Shown here: in pieces, positions 1 to 9,047 of the stretch
Layout: every line of letters starts with the position of its first letter
Position numbering within the stretch: the first letter of the stretch is position 1
Origin: Vannielia litorea
GTDB taxonomy: Bacteria; Pseudomonadota; Alphaproteobacteria; Rhodobacterales; Rhodobacteraceae
Direction: 5' to 3'
Assembly (NCBI RefSeq): GCF_018424695.1
Contig: NZ_QTNQ01000009.1
Coordinates: 33,935-97,934 of the forward strand
Length of the DNA stretch: 64,000 bases
Notes under the pieces: model-generated
Seen by the model: only the letters and a program-made list of their open reading frames with translations
Told to the model about the DNA's origin: nothing
Databases searched by the model: none
Program-made: the position numbers and the translations under genes

Positions 1-16
1 ACCGGAAGGGCGCCTG

Positions 17-703
17 ATGACCGACGCAACCACACTCACCGCCGCCCCCGTTCTGATCCTGCTCGGCCCGCCGGGCGCGGGCAAGGGCACGCAGGCGCGC
101 AAGCTGGAGCAGGCCCACGGTCTGGTGCAGCTCTCCACCGGGGATCTGCTGCGCGCCGCCGTGGCCGAGGGCACCGAGGCGGGCAAGCGGGCCAAGGCGG
201 TGATGGAAGCGGGCGAACTGGTGAGCGACGAGATCGTCATCGCCATCCTGCGCGACCGTCTGGCCAGCCCCGATTGTCGCAAGGGAGTCATCCTCGATGG
301 CTTCCCGCGCACCACCGTGCAGGCCGAGGCGCTCGACAGGCTGTTGGCCGACAGCGGCCAGCGCATCAACGCCGCCATCAGCCTCGACGTCGAAGACGCC
401 GCGATGGTTGAACGCATCTCGGGCCGCTTCACCTGCGCGACCTGCGGCGAGGGCTACCACGACAGCTTCAAGCCCACCGCGCGCGCCGGCACCTGCGATG
501 CCTGCGGCGGCACCGAGATGAAGCGGCGGGCCGACGACAAGGCCGAAACCGTGGCCCAGCGGCTGGAGGCCTACCACGCCCAGACAGCGCCGCTGATTGC
601 CTACTACGACAAGGCCGGCACGCTGAGCCGCGTCGATGCGATGGGGGCGATCGACAAGATCGCCTCGAATTTGAGTGATGTCGTGTCGCGGGCCATCGCC
701 TGA
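17..703 (+). CDS. adk: Adenylate kinase
   Basis: Interconverts ATP + AMP and 2 ADP in the cytoplasm. The P-loop GPPGAGKGTQ is at residues 17-26 and the AMP-binding LDGFPRT motif at 93-99. The lid carries four cysteines (C140, C143, C160, C163), so this is the zinc-binding long-lid form usual in this group. The 228-residue length is normal for the long type. The ATG at 17 overlaps a TGA at 15-17, so an upstream gene probably ends just inside the window edge. Identification is secure from motifs alone. Confidence 0.97.
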   Translation: MTDATTLTAAPVLILLGPPGAGKGTQARKLEQAHGLVQLSTGDLLRAAVAEGTEAGKRAKAVMEAGELVSDEIVIAILRDRLASPDCRKGVILDGFPRTTVQAEALDRLLADSGQRINAAISLDVEDAAMVERISGRFTCATCGEGYHDSFKPTARAGTCDACGGTEMKRRADDKAETVAQRLEAYHAQTAPLIAYYDKAGTLSRVDAMGAIDKIASNLSDVVSRAIA

Positions 704-762
704 GCACGCTGAACAGGGGCCCCTCGGGGCCGGTGGGATTAGATATGAGGGAGGAACAACCC

Positions 763-1023
763 ATGTCCCAGAACGATGACAACAACGCATATTGGGCGGC
801 CAATGTGCGTCTTATCCTGATCAGCCTCGTGATTTGGGCGCTGGTCTCCTTCGGGTTCGGGATCATCCTGCGCCCGATGCTTTCGGGCATCGCGGTCGGC
901 GGCTCCGACCTCGGCTTCTGGTTTGCCCAGCAAGGGTCGATCATCGTCTTCCTGGCGCTGATCTTCTTCTACGCCTGGCGGATGAACAAGCTCGACCGTG
1001 AACACGGCGTGGACGAGGAATAA
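763..1023 (+). CDS. DUF4212 small subunit of a sodium/solute symporter
   Basis: An 86-residue protein with two predicted membrane helices, encoded 5 bp before the large symporter gene. I chose the ATG at 763 because GAGGGAGGAAC lies just upstream; an in-frame start at 733 would place that Shine-Dalgarno inside the gene. DUF4212 proteins are the standard small partner of VC_2705-type symporters, and this N-terminal region with the helix pair fits. The transported substrate cannot be told from sequence. Confidence 0.9.
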   Translation: MSQNDDNNAYWAANVRLILISLVIWALVSFGFGIILRPMLSGIAVGGSDLGFWFAQQGSIIVFLALIFFYAWRMNKLDREHGVDEE

Positions 1024-1028
1024 GGCAC

Positions 1029-2816
1029 ATGGATCAGTTTACTCTCAACCTGCTGTTCGTGGGCGCCTCCTTTGCGCTCTACATCGGCATCGCAGTCTGG
1101 GCCCGCGCGGGCTCGACCTCCGAGTTCTACGCCGCCGGGCGCGGCGTGCACCCTGTCACCAACGGCATGGCCACGGCGGCCGACTGGATGTCGGCGGCCT
1201 CCTTCATCTCGATGGCGGGCCTCATCGCCTTCACCGGCTACGACAACAGCTCCTTCCTGATGGGTTGGACGGGCGGTTACGTGCTCCTCGCCCTGCTGCT
1301 TGCACCCTACCTGCGCAAGTTCGGCAAGTTCACCGTGTCCGAGTTCATCGGTGATCGCTTCTACTCCAAGACGGCGCGGCTGGTGGCCGTGATCTGCCTG
1401 CTGGTGGCCTCCATCACCTACGTGATCGGCCAGATGCAGGGTGTGGGCATCGCCTTCGGGCGGTTCCTCGAGATCGACGCCACCCTCGGCCTGCTGATCG
1501 GCGCCTGCGTGGTCTTCGCCTACGCGGTGTTCGGCGGCATGAAGGGCGTGACCTACACGCAGGTTGCCCAGTACTGCGTGCTGATCATGGCCTACACCAT
1601 CCCGGCCATCTTCATCTCGCTGCAACTGACGGGCAACCCGATCCCGGCGCTGGGCCTCTTCGGCGATCACGTCGCCTCGGGCGAGCCGCTTCTGGCCAAG
1701 CTCGACCAGATCGTGACCGACCTCGGCTTTGCCGAATACACCGCCGCCCATGGCTCGACCATCAACATGGTGCTCTTCACCCTGTCGCTGATGATCGGCA
1801 CCGCTGGCCTGCCGCACGTCATCATGCGGTTCTTCACCGTGCCGCGCGTGTCCGATGCCCGCTGGTCCGCCGGCTGGAGCCTCGTCTTCATCGCACTGCT
1901 CTACCTGACGGCCCCGGCCGTGGGGGCCATGGCGCGCCTCAACATCTCCGAGCTGATGTGGCCCAACGGCACCGGCGGCGAGGCGGTGAGCGTCGAGCAG
2001 ATCGAAACCGCGCCGGAATACGCCTGGATGGCGACCTGGCAACAGACCGGCCTTCTGGGCTGGGAAGACAAGAACGGCGACGGCAAGATCCAGTACTACA
2101 ACGATGCCAACGCCGACATGCAGGCCAAGGCCGAAGCGGCCGGTTGGGAAGGCAACGAGCTGACCAACTTCAACCGCGACATCCTTGTGCTGGCCAACCC
2201 CGAGATCGCAAGCCTGCCGGGCTGGGTGATCGGCCTCGTGGCAGCGGGCGGCCTTGCGGCGGCGCTCTCCACGGCGGCAGGCCTGCTGCTGGCCATCTCC
2301 TCGGCGGTGTCGCATGACCTGCTGAAGGGCCAGCTGACGCCGAACATGTCGGAGAAGTCCGAGCTGCTGGCAGCGCGGATCTCGATGGCAGCGGCAATCG
2401 TCGTCGCGGTGATCCTCGGGCTCAACCCGCCCGGCTTCGCGGCACAGACGGTGGCCCTTGCCTTCGGCCTCGCGGCGGCCTCGATCTTTCCGGCGCTGAT
2501 GATGGGCATCTTCTCGACCCGCATCAACAACACCGGCGCGGTGACGGGCATGCTCGCGGGCCTCGTGGTGACGCTGGTCTACATCTTCCTGCACAAGGGC
2601 TGGTTCTTCATCCCGGACACCAACTCCTTCACCGATGCCAACCCGCTGCTCGGCCCGGTGAAATCCACCTCCTTCGGTGCGATCGGTGCCCTGGTGAACT
2701 TCATCGTCGCCTATGTCGTCTCGGGAATGACCAAGGACACCCCGCAGGAGATCAAGGATCTCGTACAGAGTGTCCGCGTCCCACGCGGCGCCGGCGCGGC
2801 GGTCGAAGGCCACTGA
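1029..2816 (+). CDS. Sodium:solute symporter, VC_2705/ActP-like
   Basis: A 595-residue polytopic membrane protein of the SSS family. The N-terminus has the family pattern of helix 1 followed by the SEFYAAGRGVHP and ADWMSAASFISMAGL segments. It carries a long hydrophilic insertion (about residues 300-390) between helices, as VC_2705-type members do. It follows its DUF4212 partner and precedes a cNMP/CBS protein and a DnaQ-like exonuclease, a gene set often found together in proteobacteria. Acetate or another short organic acid is the usual guess for the substrate, but that is inference from ActP similarity. Confidence 0.92.
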   Translation: MDQFTLNLLFVGASFALYIGIAVWARAGSTSEFYAAGRGVHPVTNGMATAADWMSAASFISMAGLIAFTGYDNSSFLMGWTGGYVLLALLLAPYLRKFGKFTVSEFIGDRFYSKTARLVAVICLLVASITYVIGQMQGVGIAFGRFLEIDATLGLLIGACVVFAYAVFGGMKGVTYTQVAQYCVLIMAYTIPAIFISLQLTGNPIPALGLFGDHVASGEPLLAKLDQIVTDLGFAEYTAAHGSTINMVLFTLSLMIGTAGLPHVIMRFFTVPRVSDARWSAGWSLVFIALLYLTAPAVGAMARLNISELMWPNGTGGEAVSVEQIETAPEYAWMATWQQTGLLGWEDKNGDGKIQYYNDANADMQAKAEAAGWEGNELTNFNRDILVLANPEIASLPGWVIGLVAAGGLAAALSTAAGLLLAISSAVSHDLLKGQLTPNMSEKSELLAARISMAAAIVVAVILGLNPPGFAAQTVALAFGLAAASIFPALMMGIFSTRINNTGAVTGMLAGLVVTLVYIFLHKGWFFIPDTNSFTDANPLLGPVKSTSFGAIGALVNFIVAYVVSGMTKDTPQEIKDLVQSVRVPRGAGAAVEGH

Positions 2817-2826
2817 GCTCCTCCCC

Positions 2827-2846
2827 CCGGGGCCGCGCGGCCCCGG
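2827..2846. repeat. GC-rich perfect palindrome after the symporter gene
   Basis: A perfect 20-bp palindrome, CCGGGGCCGCGCGGCCCCGG, begins 10 bp after the symporter stop. It can fold into an 8-bp stem with a 4-nt loop. There is no T-run, so it is more likely an RNA 3'-end stabiliser than a classical terminator. Confidence 0.6.
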
Positions 2847-2857
2847 CTTGCACCACC

Positions 2858-2885
2858 GTCCCTCCCGCGTCAGCGTGGGAGGGAC
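2858..2885. repeat. Hairpin of 12-bp stem before the cNMP/CBS gene
   Basis: GTCCCTCCCGCG and CGTGGGAGGGAC flank a 4-nt TCAG loop. The stem is 12 bp with one G-U wobble. It lies 11 bp after the previous palindrome and 22 bp before the next start, so it sits in the 5' leader of the downstream gene. It may be a dispersed palindromic repeat; a second copy was not found in the window. Confidence 0.55.
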
Positions 2886-2907
2886 ACGCCACCAGAAGGC
2901 CCCCGCC

Positions 2908-4728
2908 ATGCCCCTTCCGGCTCCGCTGACCCAGTTTCTCGCCTCGGTTCACCCCTATGACAGCCTGCCCGCAGACGCGGTGGAGGCCCTGGCCGAGGCC
3001 TGCGAGGCCCGTGAGCTTGCCGCCGGAGAGGCTGCCTTTGCCGTAGGCGATGCCGTTCAGGCCCTCTACGTGATCGCCGAAGGCGCCTTTGAAATCACCG
3101 ATGAAGCGGGCGTTCAGCTCTCCATCCTCGGCCCCCGCAATTCCTTTGGCGAGCGTGCGCTCCTGCGCAGCGAAACCGCCACCCGCACCGCCACGGCCAC
3201 AGCGGCCTCCACGCTCATCGTGGTGCCCGCCGCCACGCTCTTCGAGCTGATCGCCGCCCACACCCCGGTGGCCCGCTTCTTTGACCGCCGCCGCCCCTCC
3301 CGAGCCGATGGCCGCAACCTCGCCACCTTGCCCGTCGAGCGCCTGATGACGGCTTCGCCCGCAAGTTGCCCGCCGCAAACGCCCATCTGCGAGGCCGCCC
3401 GGCTGATGCGCGACAGGCATATCTCCTCGATCTGCGTGAGCGATGACGCGGGCTTTCAGGGCATTGTCACCCTGCGCGACATGAACAGCCGCGTGGTTGT
3501 TGAGGGGCATGATCCTTGCGCGCCCGTCTCTTCGATCATGACGGCAAATCCCCTCACCCTCGGCCCCAAGGCGCTGGTGACGGATGTGCTGCACCTGATG
3601 GTCGAGCGCCGCATCGGGCATATCCCCATCGTCGAGGGGGCCACGCTTCTGGGCATCGTCACCCAGACGGATCTGACCCGCGCCCAGGCGCTCTCCTCCG
3701 CCGATATCGTGGGCCGCGTCGCCAAATCCGCCGATGCCGACGAAATGGCCCGCGCCACCGCCGAGATCCCGCAGTTGCTGGTTCAACTGGTCGACACCGG
3801 CAACCGCCACGAGGTGGTCACCCGGCTCATCACCGATATCGCCGACACCGCCACCCGTCGCCTGCTTGCCCTGGCGGAGGAAAATCTGGGCCCGCCGCCC
3901 GTGCCCTACCTCTGGCTCGCCTGCGGCAGCCAGGGCCGGCAGGAGCAAACCGGCGTGTCGGATCAGGACAATTGCCTGATCCTCTCCGACGCGGCAGGCG
4001 AAGCCGACATGGCCTATTTCCACGATCTCGCCCGCTTCGTCGCCCAGGGCCTCGACCGCTGCGGCTATTTCTTCTGTCCGGGCGACATGATGGCGACCAA
4101 CCCGCGCTGGTGCCAGCCTCTGCGGGTGTGGCGGGAGTATTTCCAGCGCTGGATCGCCAAGCCCGACCCGGAGGCCCAGATGCTGGCCTCCGTCATGTTC
4201 GATCTTCGCCCCATCGGCGGTGACGAGGGGCTGTTTGCCAGCCTTCAGGCCGACACGCTGGGGGCGGCCTCGGCCAACTCGATCTTCACCGCGCATATGA
4301 TCTCGAACTCGCTCAAGCACCAGCCGCCGCTGGGGCTGCTGCGCGGTCTGGCCACCATCCGCTCGGGCGATCACCGCAACCAGCTCGACCTCAAGCTCAA
4401 CGGCGTTGTGCCAGTGGTCGACCTCGGGCGGGTCTATGCCCTGCAGGGCCAGCTCCGCCCGGTCAACACCCGCGCCCGGCTGGAGGCCGCCGTGGCGGCG
4501 GGCGTGGTCTCGCACTCTGGCGGAGCCGACCTGCTCGATGCTTACGATCTCATCGCCACCACCCGGCTTGAGCATCAGGTGCGGCAGGTGAAAGCGGGCA
4601 CGCGGCCCGGCAACTACCTCGACCCTTCGCAGCTGTCGGATTTCGAGCGCAGCCACCTGCGCGATGCCTTCGTGGTGGTCAAGACGATGCAATCCTCTGT
4701 GGGATCGGGCAAAGGAGCGCTAGGATAA
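2908..4728 (+). CDS. cNMP-binding / CBS-pair / DUF294 nucleotidyltransferase-like regulator
   Basis: A 606-residue cytoplasmic signalling protein. Order of domains: cyclic-nucleotide-binding fold (about 20-125), two CBS motifs (about 150-265), then a DUF294 putative nucleotidyltransferase domain with the GSQGRQEQTGVSDQDN signature near residue 340 (GS-x-GR and D-x-D), then the C-terminal DUF294-associated domain. The ATG at 2908 is preferred over an in-frame ATG at 2770, because the longer form would run back through the symporter stop and two hairpins. It probably modulates the neighbouring symporter, which is an inference from conserved gene neighbourhood. Confidence 0.88.
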   Translation: MPLPAPLTQFLASVHPYDSLPADAVEALAEACEARELAAGEAAFAVGDAVQALYVIAEGAFEITDEAGVQLSILGPRNSFGERALLRSETATRTATATAASTLIVVPAATLFELIAAHTPVARFFDRRRPSRADGRNLATLPVERLMTASPASCPPQTPICEAARLMRDRHISSICVSDDAGFQGIVTLRDMNSRVVVEGHDPCAPVSSIMTANPLTLGPKALVTDVLHLMVERRIGHIPIVEGATLLGIVTQTDLTRAQALSSADIVGRVAKSADADEMARATAEIPQLLVQLVDTGNRHEVVTRLITDIADTATRRLLALAEENLGPPPVPYLWLACGSQGRQEQTGVSDQDNCLILSDAAGEADMAYFHDLARFVAQGLDRCGYFFCPGDMMATNPRWCQPLRVWREYFQRWIAKPDPEAQMLASVMFDLRPIGGDEGLFASLQADTLGAASANSIFTAHMISNSLKHQPPLGLLRGLATIRSGDHRNQLDLKLNGVVPVVDLGRVYALQGQLRPVNTRARLEAAVAAGVVSHSGGADLLDAYDLIATTRLEHQVRQVKAGTRPGNYLDPSQLSDFERSHLRDAFVVVKTMQSSVGSGKGALG

Positions 4729-4731
4729 GCC

Positions 4732-5250
4732 ATGTTTGTTGAACTCATCGCCACGCTCTTCGCCGGGGTCGGCTGCGCCGGCATCGCCATGCTGCTGAAC
4801 AGGCTCACCGGCCGCCGGCTGCCCAAATGGGTCATGCCCATCGCAGCGGGGGCGGGGATGATCGGGATGACCATCTATAACGAGTACACCTGGTACGAGC
4901 GCACCTCGGCGCGGCTCCCCGAGGGTGTAACCGTGGCCATGACGGTGGAGGAGCAAAGCTGGCTCCGGCCCTGGACGCAAGCCTGGCCCTACACCAAACG
5001 TTTCGTCGCGGTCGACACAGGCAGTGCCCGTCGCAATGCGGCCCTGCCGGATCAGCACCTGCTCGATCTCTACTTCTTCGGGCGCTGGGCGCCGGTCAAC
5101 CGGGCGCCCCTTCTGCTGGACTGCGCCGCGCGCCGCTCTGCCTTGCTGCTGGATGGGGCCGACTTCGGCGAAGACGGCGCGGTGGCGGATGCCGATTGGC
5201 AGGCCGTGCCAGAGGGCGATCCGATCCACAGGATCGTCTGCGAGGCCTGA
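4732..5250 (+). CDS. Small membrane protein of unknown function
   Basis: A 172-residue protein with two hydrophobic segments near the N-terminus (about 3-20 and 32-48) followed by a soluble domain. I recognise no family signature. It starts 3 bp after the cNMP/CBS gene and ends 1 bp before the exonuclease start, so it is firmly in that operon. It may be a membrane partner of the regulator or exonuclease, which is only a positional guess. Confidence 0.7.
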   Translation: MFVELIATLFAGVGCAGIAMLLNRLTGRRLPKWVMPIAAGAGMIGMTIYNEYTWYERTSARLPEGVTVAMTVEEQSWLRPWTQAWPYTKRFVAVDTGSARRNAALPDQHLLDLYFFGRWAPVNRAPLLLDCAARRSALLLDGADFGEDGAVADADWQAVPEGDPIHRIVCEA

Positions 5251-5251
5251 C

Positions 5252-6664
5252 ATGCCCACCCTCCTCGGCCTGCGCCTGCGCATTTTTCTCTTCTTCGCCT
5301 TGCTGGCGGTGGGCGGGGCAGCGCTTGCAGCGGGGGCGCTTGCCTTCGGCTGGTCGCGCGCCGAGGGCGCACTGCCCACCGCGCCCTTCGTCACCGCTTT
5401 TGTCGTTTTCGCCTTCCTCAACGCGGCCCTCGCCCTCGGCATCTGGCTGCTTTTCGACGAGCACCTCGCCAAGCCGATCAACCGCCTCGCCGCCGCCCTG
5501 CGCCTGCAAGCCCACGCCGGGGTGCCCCAGGGCATCGAGGCCGTGCCGGCTAAGTACCTGGGTGACCTTGCACCCGCCGCGCGCGCCCTGTCCAAGTCGG
5601 TGCACGGATCGCTCTCCGACACCGCTGGCCACCTCGCGGCGCGGGGCCGTTCCCGGCGGGCCGATAGCGCATGGCTCACCGATCTGCTCTCCGAGATCCC
5701 GATTGCAACCCTTCTGCTGAACCCCGCGCAAGAGATCGTCCTCTACGACGCGCAGGCCGCCGATATCCTCTCCGCGATCGCGCCGCCCCGCCTGAAGGCG
5801 CCGCTGTCGGACTACTTCGATCCCGCAAGCCTTGCAGAGGCGACCAGCCAACTCTCTGGCGCGGTCGAGGTGGTTGAACTCCGCCTGCAAGACAGTGCCC
5901 ATACCCACAGCTTCGACGCCAAGCTGAAGGCGCTCAGCGACGGCGGGCACATGCTTTTCATCGACATTCACCCCGATCAACGCAGTCGCATTTCCGCCCG
6001 CCCGCTGGTCTTCGACTTCGACCTGATGAGCGCCGCCGATACCGGTGCAATCCACGACACCCCGCTGAAAGACCTCTGCTTCGTGGCCTTCGACACCGAA
6101 ACGACGGGGCTCTCCGTCAGCAAGGACGACGTGGTGCAACTGGGCGCGGTTCGGGTGCTGAACGGGCGCGTGGTCGAGGGCGAGGTGGTGGATACTTACG
6201 TCAACCCCGGTCGCCCGATCCCACCCGCCTCCACCCGCATCCACAAGATCACCGATGCCGACGTGGCCGGGGCGCCCGGCATCGCAAAGGTGGCCCGCGC
6301 GCTGCACCATTTCTCGCAGGAGGCGGTGCTCGTGGCCCATAACGCCCCCTTCGACATTGGCCTGCTGCGCAAATACGCGCCCGAAACCGGGGTGGAGTGG
6401 GACCATCCCGTGCTCGACACGGTGCTGCTCTCTGCGGTGATTTTCGGCACCACCGAGGCCCACACGCTGGATGCCCTCTGCGACCGGCTCGCCATCACAA
6501 TCCCGCCCGAGCTGCGCCACACCGCGCTGGGCGATGCGCGCGCCACCGCCGATGCGCTCGTCAAGCTGCTGCCCCTGCTGGAAGGGCGGGGTATCCGCAC
6601 CTTCGGCGCGCTTGTGCAGGAAACCCGCAAGCATGGCCGCCTCCTGCGCGACATGAACGCCTGA
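5252..6664 (+). CDS. Membrane-anchored DnaQ-like 3'-5' exonuclease
   Basis: A 470-residue protein. Two N-terminal transmembrane helices (about 10-32 and 42-66) are followed by a linker and PAS-like central region, then a DEDDh exonuclease domain. D281 and E283 lie in FDTETTG, H363 and D368 in the AHNAPFD motif, and the final H and D in the HTALGDARATADAL segment. The domain resembles the epsilon subunit of DNA polymerase III, but the membrane anchor and sensor-like region argue against a replicative role. The start at 5252 follows the previous stop by 1 bp. Upstream in-frame starts would overlap the preceding gene by over 200 bp. Confidence 0.88.
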   Translation: MPTLLGLRLRIFLFFALLAVGGAALAAGALAFGWSRAEGALPTAPFVTAFVVFAFLNAALALGIWLLFDEHLAKPINRLAAALRLQAHAGVPQGIEAVPAKYLGDLAPAARALSKSVHGSLSDTAGHLAARGRSRRADSAWLTDLLSEIPIATLLLNPAQEIVLYDAQAADILSAIAPPRLKAPLSDYFDPASLAEATSQLSGAVEVVELRLQDSAHTHSFDAKLKALSDGGHMLFIDIHPDQRSRISARPLVFDFDLMSAADTGAIHDTPLKDLCFVAFDTETTGLSVSKDDVVQLGAVRVLNGRVVEGEVVDTYVNPGRPIPPASTRIHKITDADVAGAPGIAKVARALHHFSQEAVLVAHNAPFDIGLLRKYAPETGVEWDHPVLDTVLLSAVIFGTTEAHTLDALCDRLAITIPPELRHTALGDARATADALVKLLPLLEGRGIRTFGALVQETRKHGRLLRDMNA

Positions 6665-6741
6665 ACCCGGCGCGCCTCCGCCTACCCGGGCTTGACCGCT
6701 GCCACCCTGGCTGCCCATGCTGCAGGGCAAAGGAGGGCCGC

Positions 6742-7503
6742 ATGCGCCTCTTGCCGATCATCCTGGGCCTCGGCCTCACCGCCCCCGCCGAAGCCGAACT
6801 GGCCCACCGCGAAACCATCGGCGGCCTGCGCGGCGTGTCGCTGGCCTATGATGCCGAGGTCTGTGGTGTCTGGGTCGCGACGGAGGGGCGCGAGGTGATC
6901 CTGATGTCCACCACGGGCCGCGAGATCATGCGGTTTGACAGCGGCATGTCCTCGGTCCGCAGCCTCACGGTGGAAGAGGGCGGCCTGCTGCTGGCCAACG
7001 GATGGGGCACCTTCCGCCGGGTCGACCGGCAGGGCAGGGCGATCGAGAGCGACTTCAGCCTTTCGGCCACCCTCGTCGATACCGAAGGCCTGCACCGCGA
7101 CGCCGACGGCAGCTTTCTCGTGGTCGAGGATGACCCCTCCCGGCTGATGCGCGTGGCGCCCGACGGCACCCTGCTGGTGGAACTCCAGGGCGATCTCTTC
7201 GATCCGCCCATGATCGAGCCGCAGGGCGTGGCGCGTGACCCGTTCTCGGGCAACATCCTCGTGGTGGATGACAACGAAGGGCTCAACGCCTTGTTCGAAC
7301 TGGCCCCCGATGGCAGGGTGCTCACCGTGACCCCGCTCTCGGAATGGGGCTACGATGCGGAGGGCGTGGCGCTTCAGCCTGAAACCGGCACGCTCTTTGT
7401 CGGCTTCGACGGAGGGCAGGCCCTCGCCATCTTCGATTGGCGCCCGTCGGGCATGTCGATCTCCGAGCCGCTGGATCGCGGCCCCGACTGCGCTTTCATG
7501 TAG
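6742..7503 (+). CDS. Secreted propeller-like protein of unknown function
   Basis: A 253-residue protein with a signal peptide (about residues 1-18, cut near AEA) and repeated beta-strand units of the type seen in SMP-30/esterase-like propellers, such as LLVANGWGTF-like and FLVVEDDPSRLMRVAPDGT segments. It is probably periplasmic. The start at 6742 has the AGGAGGG Shine-Dalgarno at 6731. A longer in-frame reading would overlap the exonuclease gene. No catalytic residues can be assigned, so no function is claimed. Confidence 0.7.
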   Translation: MRLLPIILGLGLTAPAEAELAHRETIGGLRGVSLAYDAEVCGVWVATEGREVILMSTTGREIMRFDSGMSSVRSLTVEEGGLLLANGWGTFRRVDRQGRAIESDFSLSATLVDTEGLHRDADGSFLVVEDDPSRLMRVAPDGTLLVELQGDLFDPPMIEPQGVARDPFSGNILVVDDNEGLNALFELAPDGRVLTVTPLSEWGYDAEGVALQPETGTLFVGFDGGQALAIFDWRPSGMSISEPLDRGPDCAFM

Positions 7504-7513
7504 GAGACCCTCT

Positions 7514-7927
7514 ATGGATGTGAACTGGACAGGCGGCTGCTTCTGCGGCGCCCTGCGTTACCGCGTGACGGAGGAGCCCCGGCTGAAAGCCCAGTGTCAC
7601 TGCCGCGCCTGCACCCACATCTCCGGCGGCGGGCCGAACTACTTCATGGTGATCCCGCCCGACAGCTTCGCCTGGGAGGCGGGTGAGGCAGCCGAGTTCA
7701 GCCGTCCTGACAGCGCCCGCGCGGTCTGGCGCGCCTTCTGTCCCACCTGCGGCACCCACATCCTCAGCCGCCGCCGGGGCCTCCAGGGCGTGGTGCTGAA
7801 GGTGGGCACGCTGGATAGGCCCGAAGTCTTCGAAGGTGCCAGCATCGCCATCTTCTGCGAAGAAGCGCTGCCATGGCTGACGGTGCCCGAGGGGGTCACC
7901 GCCTTCGACACCCTGCCGGAAAGCTAG
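7514..7927 (+). CDS. GFA family protein (CENP-V/GFA zinc fold)
   Basis: A 137-residue protein with the cysteine pattern of the GFA fold: GGCFCGALRY near residue 8, CHCRACTH near 30, and FCPTCGTH near 78. These cysteines bind zinc in this family. Members were named for glutathione-dependent formaldehyde activation, but most have no proven activity. Start 7514 lies 10 bp after the previous stop. It overlaps the convergent oxidoreductase gene by 4 bp at the 3' end. Confidence 0.88.
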   Translation: MDVNWTGGCFCGALRYRVTEEPRLKAQCHCRACTHISGGGPNYFMVIPPDSFAWEAGEAAEFSRPDSARAVWRAFCPTCGTHILSRRRGLQGVVLKVGTLDRPEVFEGASIAIFCEEALPWLTVPEGVTAFDTLPES

Positions 7928-8943
7928 AGGCTTACCGCCCTGCCAGTTCGAATGCTCTCGTCGGCGGCAAGGCAGATGGCAAGGCTCTGCACCGCATCCT
8001 CCATGTGGCGCGCGAGGTCGATATCCTCGGCAATCGCCCTGAGCAGAAAGGCCTGCTCGGCATCGCAGAGCCCCTGATGGTCCGGCTCGTCCGACAGGTC
8101 GATCACCTCGTCGCCGCGTCCAGGCCGGTGCACCCGCAACCCACCCACCTTCGAATGCCCGTCGATCTCCGCCGAGCCGCCCTTGTCGCCGTCGATGATC
8201 GACACGGCGCCGCCGGGGCTGACGACATCCTTCACGAAGAAGGCCGTCTCCGACATCATCGGCCCCCAGCCCGCCTCGTACCAGCCCACCGAGCCATCGT
8301 CGAAGACCACCTGAAACTGGCCGTAGTTGTACATCTCCGGGGCAATCTCATCGGTCAGCCGCAGCCCCATGCCATGCACTCGGACGGGCCGTGCATCGGT
8401 GATCTGGCACATGACATCCACGTAATGCACCCCGCAATCCACGATGGGCGAGGTGGTTTGCATCAGCGCCTTGTGCGCCTCCCATTCCGCGCCGGTGGAT
8501 TGCTGGTTCAGGTTCAGCCGAAACACATAGGGCGGCCCCAGCGCGCGGGCCTCGGCGATGAGCCGCTGCCACGAGGGGTGATGCCGCAGGATGTAGCCCA
8601 CCGCCAGCTTCCGTCCCGTCGCCTCCGCGGTGTCCACCGCGCGGCGGGCGTCCTCGACCGTGGCAGCCAGCGGCTTTTCCACGAACACATGCGCGCCCGC
8701 CTCCATGGCCGCGATGGCATAGGCGGCATGGCTGTCGGTCCGGGTGGCGATCACCACCAGATCGGGCTTCAGGGCCAGCCCCTCCTCGAAGCGTGTCATC
8801 AACGGATAGCCCTGCAACTCGGGCTCCAGATCCGGCGCCGAGCGGTTCACCAGCCCGATGATCTCGCTTTCCGGATGGGTGTGATGGGCCAGCGCATGGC
8901 TTTGCCCCATGGTCCCCAGACCAACGATCAGAACCCGTGTCAT
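7924..8943 (-). CDS. Gfo/Idh/MocA family NAD(P)-dependent oxidoreductase
   Basis: A 339-residue cytoplasmic dehydrogenase. The N-terminal Rossmann motif is VGLGTMGQSHA (about residues 7-17), and the family EKP motif (FVEKPLA) lies near residue 92. Family members oxidise sugars, inositols or sugar acids. It is divergent from a SIS-domain gene and close to a sugar ABC transporter operon, so it probably acts on a carbohydrate. The specific substrate is not predictable. Confidence 0.87.
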   Translation of the reverse strand: MTRVLIVGLGTMGQSHALAHHTHPESEIIGLVNRSAPDLEPELQGYPLMTRFEEGLALKPDLVVIATRTDSHAAYAIAAMEAGAHVFVEKPLAATVEDARRAVDTAEATGRKLAVGYILRHHPSWQRLIAEARALGPPYVFRLNLNQQSTGAEWEAHKALMQTTSPIVDCGVHYVDVMCQITDARPVRVHGMGLRLTDEIAPEMYNYGQFQVVFDDGSVGWYEAGWGPMMSETAFFVKDVVSPGGAVSIIDGDKGGSAEIDGHSKVGGLRVHRPGRGDEVIDLSDEPDHQGLCDAEQAFLLRAIAEDIDLARHMEDAVQSLAICLAADESIRTGRAVSL

Positions 8944-9002
8944 GACCCCCTCCCTTTGCCCCGAGACTGACCCGGACGGGCCGGGAGAGCAAGCCTTGTG
9001 CC

Positions 9003-9033
9003 GCCCTGTTTTGCAGGGCAGGGTAGCGCTAAC
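9003..9033. promoter_or_regulatory. Candidate regulatory site between divergent Gfo/Idh and SIS genes
   Basis: A 6-bp stem hairpin (GCCCTG, 5-nt loop, CAGGGC, 9003-9019) is followed by the 8-bp palindrome TAGCGCTA at 9024-9031. The palindrome has the central CG typical of LacI-type operators. The sites lie 15-45 bp upstream of the SIS-domain gene. The operator reading is tentative. Confidence 0.35.
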
Positions 9034-9047
9034 AGGGAGACGGCGCG

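Noticed and set aside
969..2909. A 646-codon open frame on the minus strand opposite the symporter gene
   Set aside because: It is antisense to a clear membrane transporter, has a His/Gly/Arg-rich composition typical of GC-rich shadow frames, and shows no domain.
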